A stretch of 13,547 bases of DNA. Origin: Stramenopiles sp. TOSAG23-6 (lineage: Eukaryota > Sar). A program made the translations under genes and the position numbers. Position 1 is the stretch's first letter; each line of letters opens with the position of its first letter. The notes beneath the pieces were generated by a model. That model saw nothing but the letters and a program-made list of their open reading frames with translations, was not told where the DNA came from and searched no databases. Below, in pieces: positions 1 to 7,695 of this stretch. Location of the stretch: positions 1 through 13,547 of the forward strand of contig LT636164.1 of assembly GCA_900128565.1 (NCBI GenBank), in the 5' to 3' direction.

Positions 1-47
1 TATGTAAAATAGTATAGAACATTGTACCTTGAAATTATAATGCATCA

Positions 48-1465
48 ATGAAGTTCAAATTAAGATTCGTTTGTCAAATTATTGGCATCTTAACAACATT
101 CAAATATTCCGTATCTGCAAGTTGTTTCCCACAACTACAAGATGTCAGAGTTCTTTCCGACAATGAGCTCAAACATTTCTTTCGCACACCTGTTGCGACG
201 CAAACAAACGATAAAGAGAAGATTGTTGTAGTTAAAGTTCACTCTAGTCACCCGGATGGAAATCGAGTACCATTTCGAGTAAATTCAAATCTATACTATG
301 CGCTAGTCCCTGATGGGTACAAAGCGGGCGATGAGTTGCGCGTATTAATTAACATTGGAGAAGAGAGCTCTAATATCAAGAGCAGCCAAAAAGAAAGTCT
401 CAATGATAGAAACATTTTTGATGCTAAAGTAGAGAAAATAAAAATTTTGCCCAAAATTCATCGGATTTTTTCAAAGAAAGTACAAGCATTTAGTGTTGTT
501 GCTCTACTCCGTAAAAAATGTGAATTTTCTCGGGCTCTTGAAAAAATACTGCCCTTGCTCTCAGCTGCATTTGAAACTTCGTATTTTCCTTCAAAGGACT
601 TTTCTAATTCACAGCGCCCAGTGCACATTTTGAAAAGTTACGTTACTTCTTTTGACGGGCTCGATTTTCGGTGGGGTGTCGTAAGTAATCATTATTGTAT
701 TTTGCTATAGTTCTTTTAATTACCTATTTTTATTCACTTTTAGTCGTCACTTTCTAATATTTCTACACAGAACTGGAAGGTTTGCCTGCTTTACTCTTAT
801 TCTCACATTCTCCGCCTTCAGTACGCGGTTTTCAAAGTGCAAGGACAATTGGATCTTTCGACCGGGAAGGAATTTTATTGGTTAATGATGATAATGATAG
901 TGAAATTTCTATCGGAAATCTAAATATGCCTTTACACTTTTCATTTAATCAGGATGACCTTAATCCTAACACACCAAATGCAGAAATCCATGAAGATGAC
1001 ATAAATGTCATTACATACTTTAGAAATATCTTTTTACTTTTGTTTGGAAATATTTACAAAACAATAACACAAACAGACACTTTGATAATTAACGTTGATG
1101 AAATAATTGATTGGATTCGATTTTCAGCTTCTCGAATTACGGGACTGTATCCAATATGTCGTTTAAAGTCTGTGAGCAGTTTAAAAAAACATCTTTTTAA
1201 GGATCTGAAAGTTGACCAACTTCAACAAAATATAACAAATGTACAACATTGTCCGGCAAATATGTTTGTGGATGAAAATTGGGCCATTGAAAATGTGAAA
1301 GAAAATGGAATAATAAAAGACATAGAAGAAAATAATGTGAAAGAAAAAACTTCTGTATTTACGATTGATTTACCAGTTCCATTAAGTAGATACCATATCA
1401 ATTGTTTACTTTTTCTATCAGGACTTTTGATTCTAGGTCGTCTTATCAGTACATATATACAATAA
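48..1465 (+). CDS. Two-exon secretory/membrane protein, unknown function (left copy)
   Basis: I do not recognise this gene. Exon 1 opens at ATG 48 with a signal-peptide-like start: basic MKFKLR, then a hydrophobic stretch to about residue 24, with possible cleavage after SVSA. Residues 87-100 hold VPDGYKAGDELRVL, resembling the VPxGxxxGxxxxV motif common in algal and oomycete proteins (family recall, not searched). The longest continuing frame of exon 2 ends at TAA 1463-1465 and finishes with a hydrophobic segment (LLFLSGLLILG) that could be a membrane anchor. Joining 48-675 to 771-1465 gives 440 residues but needs a weak donor (GTGTCG). The strong donor GTAAGT at 681 joins exon 2 in another frame that stops at 923. 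An identical copy lies on the minus strand at the right end. The 3' end is convergent with the coiled-coil fragment, 38 bp away. Confidence 0.65.
681..770 (+). other. Spliceosomal intron (left copy)
   Basis: A consensus donor GTAAGT at 681-686 is followed by a branch-point-like CTAAT at 754-758 and an acceptor TTCTACACAG ending at 770. The stretch is T-rich, as expected before an acceptor. The resulting 90-nt intron is in phase 0, which leads exon 2 into a 50-codon frame ending at 923 rather than into the long 227-codon frame. An intron starting at 676 (GTGTCG donor, 95 nt) would restore the long frame. A second possible acceptor, TTTTAG ending at 743, gives the same frame as 770. Confidence 0.65.
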
Positions 1466-1466
1466 A
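1461..1466 (+). terminator. AATAAA polyadenylation-type signal overlapping the stop codon
   Basis: AATAAA contains the TAA stop (1463-1465) of the left two-exon gene. The opposite gene has its own AATAAA 32 bp further on, so the two 3' ends must overlap. Confidence 0.4.
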
Positions 1467-1498
1467 TACAAATTAGATCAAAATTTGAGATTTCATAC

Positions 1499-1504
1499 TT
1501 TATT
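1499..1504 (-). terminator. AATAAA signal at the coiled-coil 3' end (left copy)
   Basis: Read on the minus strand this is AATAAA directly after and overlapping the last base of the coiled-coil stop codon (1504-1506). It is mirrored by 12044-12049 in the right arm. Confidence 0.4.
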
Positions 1505-1824
1505 TATTTAAATTGTAAATTGCCTGTAAGTCTTTGGAATCTACTTACAAGTCCTGAGTACTCAGCGAATAGTTCAAGAAATTCTTTTCTCGCCTTTGTT
1601 GAACGGAGAAGCGGCTGTATAGTTTTTCGTCTGGTCGTTGTATTTGAATCTTTCTGAAGGTCAGAAATAATTTTCTGTTCTTCATTTCTTAGCTTCTTTA
1701 TCTTATCTATCGGAGAGTCTCCATATTTCTGCTTAAGAGTAGATAAGAGTGCCTTTTCTCTTCCTCTATACTTATCCAATTGCTGGACAAGGCTACCAGG
1801 TTCACTTGAAGTTGTAGAGAATCC

Positions 1825-1825
1825 N
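1825..1825. other. Ambiguous base mirrored in both arms
   Basis: A single N lies at the third position of a Ser codon (TCN). The same codon in the right arm is also N, at 11723. Independent ambiguity at the same base in two copies is improbable, so the two arms probably share one consensus. Confidence 0.9.
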
Positions 1826-2697
1826 GAATTATGTACATAGAAATTGTATATTGATTCGATTTCTTCAATAATATGAGCTTGATCCGAATCAGGAACATTA
1901 AATGTAGATAAGTGAGATCGAAGAACTTTTATCATACCTCGACATTCTTTTGAAGCAGTCTTTAGCATTGCTACATTGTTATTGGCTAGACGTAACTGAA
2001 CGTTGCGTTGTTTCTTAACTGTATTTATGTCTTCTTCTCCTCCTGAGCTATCAATATCAGAGTCTCCCCACATGTTTGGTGCATTCCTTGCGATTTCATC
2101 TTCTAATGCTTCCTGTGCTGCTTGCTGATGCTCTTCTAATATATTTTGATGGTTTAATTTTGCCAATTTCTTTGCTACAAGCGCCTCATCTTGTTCTTCT
2201 TTAAGCTTTGTTGTGAATTCATTTTGTGTAATGTTCCGAACTGCTTGGAGACTATCTTCATGCTGTTGTATCAAAACACCAAACTCCTTTTCACTTTGCT
2301 GTTTTTGGAGTATCAGTTCATTCTGGTACTCTTCCTTTGTGTCTTGTTCTGTTTGGATCATAACTTGTTTGTCCTCTTCATAATTTGCTATATGTTCCTT
2401 CTGTTTTTCCAAAAAGTGGTTCATTTTTTCCTGTGACACAGCTTCTTCATTTGCTAACCACCGATTTCGAAATGTTTCGAATTCATCCTCGAGAGTTCGT
2501 GTCATTACTACTTTGACCTCATCTTCGAATAAATTTCGCTGTTTTGTCATCTCTTTCATATGACTTTCATTTAGCGACACTTCTTGCAACAATATTTCAT
2601 GTTTGTATCGAATAGCTTGTTCTTGATACTCTTCATTATGTTTCTGTAATGTTTTCACGAGTTCATTCTCCGATTTGTTGTCTTGTTTTAGTGAATG

Positions 2698-2787
2698 CAA
2701 TAATGCCTCATTGCTGTGATGCTCTGCCTCATATGTGGTTTTCAATAATGCCTCATTGCTGTGATGCTCTGCCTCATATGTGGTTTT
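2698..2787 (-). repeat. 45-bp coding tandem repeat, two copies (left)
   Basis: These are two exact head-to-tail copies of a 15-codon unit (KTTYEAEHHSNEALL) in the coiled-coil fragment. They mirror 10761-10850. Confidence 0.9.
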
Positions 2788-3186
2788 CATGGACTTCACA
2801 TGTTCCTCGTGGTTTCTGGAGCTTTCTTTGTGAAGTTTTAACAATGACAAATATTCATCTTTAAGCATTTTCCCGTTTTCTGGACTATTTTCATGTTCAT
2901 TTTGCTGCAAAAGATTTGCTTCATAATCTTCCAATTCTCGAATGCGTGTAATATATTTCTTTCTCTCGTTTTTGTTTACTTGAACCATCTGTTTTATCAT
3001 AGCCTGCGTTGAAAATTCATTTTGTTTTGCCTGGTTTGAAAATGATTCTTTCACTTGATGTATTTCATTTCGATATCTAGTTTTATCTGCTTCGGTTGCC
3101 CTGCCTAATCGACGAACTTCTTTATTTACGCTTTCCTGGGTTACTCTCATTGAGGATATTTCTTCTTTCAAAAGAATTTCACTTTT

Positions 3187-3294
3187 TCGCATCTCTTTTA
3201 CTTTTTCTTCATGTTTATCTCTCATCTGTTGTTGTTCGTTTCGCATCTCTTTTACTTTTTCTTCATGTTTATCTCTCATCTGTTGTTGTTCGTT
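3187..3294 (-). repeat. 54-bp coding tandem repeat, two copies, left arm only
   Basis: Two exact copies (3187-3240 and 3241-3294) of an 18-codon unit occur here; the right arm carries only one, at about 10307-10360. This is the only arm difference I found, and it sits exactly where the palindrome ends and RPA1 sequence begins. Confidence 0.9.
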
Positions 3295-3643
3295 TCTTAG
3301 CACTAGGATTCCCGATTTTCGGCACTGGTCCTGATACAACTGAACACTCGAGAATGATGATGATTTGTCGGCCTTGCACTTCATTAATTAGATACTCTGG
3401 ACACTGGATAATACAGCATTTTTGAATTTCGTTACTTTCTACCATAGGGTTCAACTTTGTCGTTACCATTGCCTGTTTGGCAACTTTACCATCTGAAATA
3501 ACCAACCGATAACGCTTCGTTGATGCTGACTTTCCTGCCTTGATTTGTTTCACGGCAAGTACCTGTAACTTCGGATTAAAGGTCGTATTCTTGGGATCCG
3601 CGCACATCCTATCCAGAACACCTTCCTCTAATACATGACCCAT
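3269..3643 (-). pseudogene. RPA1: Replication protein A large subunit, N-terminal domain only (truncated)
   Basis: RPA1 is the large subunit of the single-stranded-DNA-binding complex of replication and repair. The frame opens at ATG 3641-3643 and residues 1 to about 113 match the RPA1 N-terminal OB-fold (DBD-F, a protein-docking domain): L-x-E-G start, NPKLQVLAVKQI, RYRLVISDG, a TTKLNPMVES segment, then IIILE and VPKIGNP near residues 107-113. The family is usually about 600 residues, so the linker and the DNA-binding OB-folds are absent. After GNPS the frame runs into the repeat arm and stops at 3269-3271, giving a tail ending KKRTTTDER, the last six or so residues of which are another-frame translation of the 54-bp unit. 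It is divergent from NMD3. The truncation is at the palindrome junction, so the intact gene probably exists elsewhere. Confidence 0.9.
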
Positions 3644-3920
3644 GTCTCAAAAGAAAAATGCGTCCACTTTCGTAAAATTGTGTGTCTTATACAAAAATTG
3701 CCCGTAGTCGGTTTGTATTCTCTCTCGATTCTTCGACCAACAAATGATTCGAGGAATAATCGCGCACATCAAAAGAATTCTCAAATCTCAATTCTGACCG
3801 CGAAGTAACGTTACCGGGTACGCGTTCTGTTCAGTGCAATTTAGATTCAGATCAAAAAAGGCTTAGAGGCTCTACAGTAAAAGTTGTCTTTCATTGTGGT
3901 TATTGTGGTAACTAACCACA
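3644..3920. promoter_or_regulatory. Divergent intergenic region between RPA1 and NMD3
   Basis: This 277-bp stretch separates two start codons pointing away from each other, so it should hold both promoters. I see no clear TATA box. It is richer in CpG than the surrounding genes and contains a perfect 10-bp palindrome, GTAACGTTAC, at 3805-3814, plus the hairpin listed separately next to the NMD3 start. Confidence 0.6.
3895..3920 (+). promoter_or_regulatory. Hairpin abutting the NMD3 start codon
   Basis: TGTGGTTA (3895-3902) and TAACCACA (3913-3920) are perfect 8-bp inverted repeats with a 10-nt loop, ending one base before ATG 3921. ATTGTGGT is also directly repeated at 3893 and 3902. If transcribed, the stem would lie in the 5' leader and could slow initiation; this is inference. 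Confidence 0.4.
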
Positions 3921-5506
3921 ATGTCATGTCATGGAAAGCGTAAATTAGATACTTCTGAGGTTGTTCAGTCTAAAAGACATACGTTAGATCATCATGTATT
4001 ATGCTGTACTTGTGGAACAACGATCAGACCAAATCCTGCAACCATGTGTGTCCAGTGTCTTCGAAATGAGGTTGACATTACAGAGGGCATTCCGTCAGAA
4101 GTAGTCATCTTCTCCTGCCGTGGATGTGCTCGATATCTTGGTGGTATCTCATGGAACGTAAGGTACGCCTTGTTGATGCTGCATTTATTTGGACAGAAGA
4201 GCACTCAAGGCGTATAAAAGTGAAAATTACTATACAAAAAGATGTCCACGGAGTTATTCTCCAACAAATTCTTGTCGTGGAATTTGTCGTAAACAATCAA
4301 TGTTGTGATGAATGTCAAAAATTGGCATGTAATCAAGCTTGGACGTCTTGTGTTCAAGTTCGACAAAAAAATGTGAAACATAAACGGACCATGTTATATC
4401 TCGAACAACTCATTCTGAAACACGGGGCTCATCGAAACGCAAGTGGTATTACAACTGTATCTGGAGCTGGTCTGAATTTTTTCTTTCGTGAACGCAGTGC
4501 TGCTCGTACTCTTGTAAATTTCTTAGGTCAAGTGGTCCCAATTGTCACAAAAAATTCACGGGAATTGATATCTACTGATGTAAAGTCAAATGTTGAAAAA
4601 TATAAATTTACAACCATTGTCGAAATATCACCTATCTGTAAAGATGATATTATTTGTATGCCTGATGCAACAGCACGCAAAATGGGCAACATGAATAATC
4701 TTGCTATTTGTTATAGTGTTACTAATGTTATATCTGTTGTGTGTCCGATTACACTGAAGCGTGGTTTTATTGATAAAACGAAATATTGGAAAAATCCGTT
4801 CCGTTCAATGCTCACNCGTGAACGACTTTTCGAATTNACTATTCTTGATGTAAATCCTGTACGTGGNCCTGAAGGTGCCCAAGCACTGGAGAATTCACGG
4901 GGGAAATTTCAGCTTGCAGAAGTTGAATGTGCTCGAACGGTTGATCTTGGAAAAAATGATTGTACATACCACATTCGAACTCACCTTGGATTTGTATTAA
5001 AACCTGGCGATACTGCCATGGGTTATCTCACTAAAGCAGCAGTTTATAATGATAGTGATGCTAAAGAAATTCTCGGTGAAACCACTTCAGGAAAGAAACG
5101 AAAGGTAGTAGATCTCCCTGATGTCATTCTGATCCGAAAATCATATCCTTTGTGGCGGAAAATGCAAAAAGATAAAGAACGAAGTTGGAAGTTGAAAATG
5201 TTGCCGATTGTACACGGCGTTGATCAAATGCACGAAGAAGATAGAGTAAAAGAAGAAGATTTAAGGAATTTCATGGATGATATTGAGGAGGATGAAGAAT
5301 TTCGTTCAAAATTTAATTTATACAAAAATGAAAAATATACTGGAAACACAAATAAAGATAACATGGAAGATGTAGAAGAGGATAAGCCTGAAATAAATAT
5401 TGATGAACTCCTTGATGATTTAAAATTAGATGATGCAACTGCAGAACCTGATGCACATGATAACATGGGAAATATTGATAGTGAATTTGATGATGATGAT
5501 TTGTAA
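3921..5506 (+). CDS. NMD3: 60S ribosomal export protein NMD3 (frame broken near 4155)
   Basis: NMD3 binds the pre-60S subunit in the nucleus and links it to the exportin CRM1. The ATG at 3921 has A at -3. Residues 28-46 carry the first zinc-binding CxxC pairs (C28/C31, C43/C46) around IRPNPATMC, followed by NEVDITEGIP and C66/C69. Downstream, KVRLVDAAFIWTEEHSRR, ILQQILVVEFVV, CCDEC, YLEQLILKHG, EISPICKDDIICMP, GNMNNLAIC, RTHLGFVLKPGDTAMGY, DVILIRKSYP and an acidic tail follow family order. GKKRKV looks like a nuclear localisation signal and IDELLDDLKL matches the position of the known leucine-rich export signal. The first part (to W78, 4152-4154) and the rest (from about 4155) are in different frames, and about 22 family residues between W78 and the KVRLVDA block are missing. 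Three Ns (4816, 4837, 4867) fall at third codon positions. Confidence 0.95.
4148..4163 (+). other. Deletion/frameshift point inside NMD3
   Basis: The frame entered from ATG 3921 is NMD3-like up to W78 and then becomes unrelated, stopping by 4217. The frame that continues NMD3 picks up at GAACGTAAGGTACGC. The NMD3 segment normally lying between the Trp and the KVRLVDA block is not present in either frame, so sequence of length 3n+1 (about 64-67 nt by family comparison) appears to be missing. Confidence 0.75.
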
Positions 5507-5682
5507 ACACTCTAATTGTGATGATCATTTTATTAATAGTAATGAATAANCTAGTTTTGAAGTTCTAATTATGATGAGTAAAATATCAATATGACCAATG
5601 TTTTTGTACAATTTCTAAAACCTTATTACTGTATTGTATCATGATATAAAATGAAACATTGATAAAATATGCTTTCTTTTTA
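5507..5682. other. Convergent 3' gap between NMD3 and the Cys-rich gene
   Basis: This 176-bp AT-rich stretch lies between two stop codons facing each other. It contains one ambiguous base at 5550. I see no gene or canonical AATAAA for either side in a good position, only A/T-rich near matches. Confidence 0.6.
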
Positions 5683-7407
5683 TTATATTTTATCTAGTAA
5701 TGATTCCATGTATGCTCTCTGCATTTTCTCACGTGCTTCATCTGAAGCTTTNACTGCATCAGAATTGTTACATAAACTCCACCACAACTCATAAACCATC
5801 CCAGATGCTTCAAGAGAATCGCATATTTCAGGACACCAACGACAACATGAAGACTCTGATGCACAACAATCTATATCATTGTAACTTGTAGGATCTTTAT
5901 TCCAAGCCTTGTCTGCAGGATCTCCATGCTTTGGCTCGCCAAACTTATTTCGTATAAGAATACGTGCTTCTGCGCCCTGACATGGTTTACAACACGGAAG
6001 TGTGAAATCATCGTAACCACAATCAGCTTTCTTTTCTTTTTCCCAAACGAATTTCTCAATTTCTTTTTGGGAAGGCGGTCTCATACTAGAACCAATCACA
6101 CCGTCACCACTGTCCCAGTATTCAATATATTCATCTGCTTTCCTTTTAGTCTCCTCGGTTGCTACAGATTCTACCACATCTTTCATACTAACATATCCTA
6201 ATGTTGTTGCGATGCTCTGTCGAGTTGTATCGTTATCATTTAGAGCGTGTTCTCGGTTGTGTAAGAGTAATGCAACGTCATTTTTATCCCTTTTTACATC
6301 TAACGGCTTTAAATTGAAATCTAAACCTCCATTAGGATCTTTCTCTATATACTCCGACCAGCCATATTTTGCATCAAATGGAAATGAATTAAATGCTCCA
6401 TCACCGAAGCCCAAGGAATCTGGACAAATTCGACAACATTTCATCTCGTTTGCGGCAACCCTATATTTACATCCCTTAGAATGCATCATATCATCACACA
6501 TTGTCACATCTGTTTCAGCATAATTTTTCAATATTGGACCATGAATTCCATTATTTTCTCTTGGGATAATTTGCCAATTTGTTCCATAATTTATTTCTAT
6601 TGGCTTTTTCTCTGAAATTAATTCTAAATATGAAAAAGCTGAAGATGGCGATTTATTCTGGTGTTTGTTAGAGTTTTTGTAAGAGTCTGCTAAAATTTCA
6701 ATATTTGATCGTTTTTCGGGTGTTTTCTTCTCATTTTTATCATTTCTATTCAGATTATTCTCATATGTATTATTCATCGTACGCCGAATATTTCTCAATG
6801 TATTTTGCCGTAGCTGCATCAATTCTTGTTGTTGCTGTAGTTGTAACTTTGATAATAATGGATAATTTTCTAAACCAGTAAACATTGGAGTTGATTGTTG
6901 TTGTTGGGGTATATATTTTTCTAAACCACTTAAAATAGGAGTTGAGTATTGCTGTTGTGGCATATATTTTTCTAAACCACTTAATATATGACGTTGCCGT
7001 ACATTTGATAAATTCATTCGCATCTTCTGTTTCTCAAAACTAAATTTATGTTTTTGAGCATTTTGATTCGGATCACTGGTCTGAAACCTTGTATCATTAA
7101 TCCCGGAAATATTCCCTCTCTGTTTATTAAAATCTCCCAGTTTTGTTATTGTTTGGTCGGCCAATGATCCTACTCCAGGGCGGCCACTGTGGCCCCGTTG
7201 GATAGTTATTTCACCATTTATAATACCTTCATTAGATTTTTTAGAAGGATACCAATTTGGAATTGAAACATGATCGTCTTTTATTCGTTTCCCTTCACAC
7301 AGGTGCGGCTTACAAACCAACAACGCGACAAATATACTTTTGAACCAAACTGAGCAAAGTGTTTGATTTCTTTGTTTTGCACTATTTTCAAGGTAAATTA
7401 ACTTCAT
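5683..7407 (-). CDS. Secreted cysteine-rich protein with CC-x-x-C motifs, unknown function
   Basis: I do not recognise this 574-residue protein. ATG 7405-7407 opens a frame with a hydrophobic core at about residues 19-32 (SVWFKSIFVALLVC), suggesting a signal peptide or signal anchor. Residues 142-184 hold a 17-residue repeat (GLEKYxPQQQxSTP, two full copies and a third partial GLENYP), leading into a Gln-rich tract (about 188-204) and a charged, Asn-rich, probably disordered linker. The C-terminal half is ordered-looking and Cys-rich: CCRICP at 324-329, CCKPC at 472-476, CC at 514-515 and CCRWCP at 521-526. Repeated paired cysteines suggest disulfides or metal binding in an extracellular or lumenal domain. 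The gene is divergent from the coiled-coil gene and convergent with NMD3. One N (5752) lies at the third position of a Val codon. Confidence 0.8.
   Translation of the reverse strand: MKLIYLENSAKQRNQTLCSVWFKSIFVALLVCKPHLCEGKRIKDDHVSIPNWYPSKKSNEGIINGEITIQRGHSGRPGVGSLADQTITKLGDFNKQRGNISGINDTRFQTSDPNQNAQKHKFSFEKQKMRMNLSNVRQRHILSGLEKYMPQQQYSTPILSGLEKYIPQQQQSTPMFTGLENYPLLSKLQLQQQQELMQLRQNTLRNIRRTMNNTYENNLNRNDKNEKKTPEKRSNIEILADSYKNSNKHQNKSPSSAFSYLELISEKKPIEINYGTNWQIIPRENNGIHGPILKNYAETDVTMCDDMMHSKGCKYRVAANEMKCCRICPDSLGFGDGAFNSFPFDAKYGWSEYIEKDPNGGLDFNLKPLDVKRDKNDVALLLHNREHALNDNDTTRQSIATTLGYVSMKDVVESVATEETKRKADEYIEYWDSGDGVIGSSMRPPSQKEIEKFVWEKEKKADCGYDDFTLPCCKPCQGAEARILIRNKFGEPKHGDPADKAWNKDPTSYNDIDCCASESSCCRWCPEICDSLEASGMVYELWWSLCNNSDAXKASDEAREKMQRAYMESLLDKI
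6854..6985 (-). repeat. 17-residue coding repeat in the Cys-rich protein
   Basis: Two imperfect tandem units (residues 142-158 and 159-175) share LSGLEKYxPQQQxSTP, and a third begins FTGLENYP at 176. At DNA level TTTTCTAAACCACTTAA recurs almost exactly on the plus strand. Confidence 0.8.
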
Positions 7408-7548
7408 ACTCTGAATTGGTTTTATTGTTTCACTCTAAAATTTATATCAAATAATGTTATACAGTTCTGAATCCTTGGTCCAAGCGAATCTTAGTGGTGT
7501 GGATTAGATTAGTTGTAAAAAGAAGCAAGATCAGTGTGAGTGCTATTT

Positions 7549-7552
<4 letters not shown>

Positions 7553-7582
<30 letters not shown>
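7553..7582. repeat. 30-nt homopolymer T tract
   Basis: Thirty consecutive T residues lie between two divergent starts. Such poly(dA:dT) tracts commonly keep promoters free of nucleosomes in other eukaryotes; that role here is inferred. Length is uncertain because homopolymers are error-prone. Confidence 0.9.
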
Positions 7583-7583
<1 letters not shown>

Positions 7584-7660
7584 TTTCTCCGTTGACAAAC
7601 CTGCCTGCGCTGCGCGTACGAGTCGACGTACGTTAACTGACATTCCTACCTAAAGTAACG

Positions 7661-7695
7661 GATTAGATTGGATTCTAGCTAGAGATAATCTAATC
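7661..7695. promoter_or_regulatory. GATTAGATT inverted repeat around a 10-bp palindrome
   Basis: GATTAGATT (7661-7669) and its reverse complement AATCTAATC (7687-7695) flank the perfect palindrome TCTAGCTAGA (7674-7683), whose centre is within half a base of the outer pair's centre. A further direct copy, GGATTAGATT, is at 7501-7510. It may be a dimeric protein-binding site. Confidence 0.45.

Larger units (their letters stand above)
1..3241 (+). repeat. Left arm of large terminal inverted repeat
   Basis: This stretch is the reverse complement of 10307-13547: position p pairs with 13548-p. The first and last bases of the window match, both genes in the arm translate identically on the other strand, and an N at 1825 is mirrored by the N at 11723. 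The pairing stops at 3242, where the left side has a second copy of a 54-bp tandem unit and the right side has unique coiled-coil coding sequence. The arm holds a two-exon gene and the 3' part of the coiled-coil gene. It may be a real segmental inversion-duplication or a fold-back assembly product; identity was checked at many points and through translations, not base by base. Confidence 0.95.
1504..3296 (-). pseudogene. 3' fragment of coiled-coil gene (left copy, no start)
   Basis: This is the C-terminal part of the coiled-coil protein, equivalent to residues 823-1400 of the intact gene at 7842-12044, on the opposite strand. It lacks the N-terminal 822 residues. The frame stays open upstream to 3384, but that extension is only another-frame reading of the RPA1 sequence and not coiled-coil coding. 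The fragment differs from the intact copy by an extra in-frame 54-bp tandem unit at its broken end (18 residues beginning NEQQQMRDKHEEK). No promoter or native start is visible, so it would not be expressed as a normal protein. It is either a truncated duplicate or an assembly artefact. Confidence 0.85.

Noticed and set aside
2191-2864. Hydrophobic or Cys-rich open frames on the plus strand, and their mirrors at 10684-11357
   Set aside because: They are antisense readings of Glu/Lys-rich coiled-coil codons, which naturally give Phe/Leu-rich translations, and have no independent support.
3297-3384. ATG-started N-terminal extension of the left coiled-coil fragment
   Set aside because: This stretch is RPA1 coding sequence read in a different frame, so it is not a native start for the coiled-coil protein.
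3096-3425. Open frame on the plus strand across the junction
   Set aside because: It is antisense to the coiled-coil fragment and RPA1 and crosses the chimeric breakpoint.
4158-4217. GTAAGG at 4158 as an intron donor explaining the NMD3 break
   Set aside because: The conserved NMD3 block continues through and directly after it in another frame, so removing it would delete conserved coding sequence and would not supply the missing segment.
5313-6523. Further open frames antisense to the NMD3 tail and the Cys-rich gene
   Set aside because: They lie opposite clearly supported coding sequence and show low-complexity or implausible translations.
3804-7660. AGTAACG shared by both divergent promoter regions (3804-3810 and 7654-7660)
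   Set aside because: Several shared 7-mers are expected by chance between regions of 277 and 434 bp.
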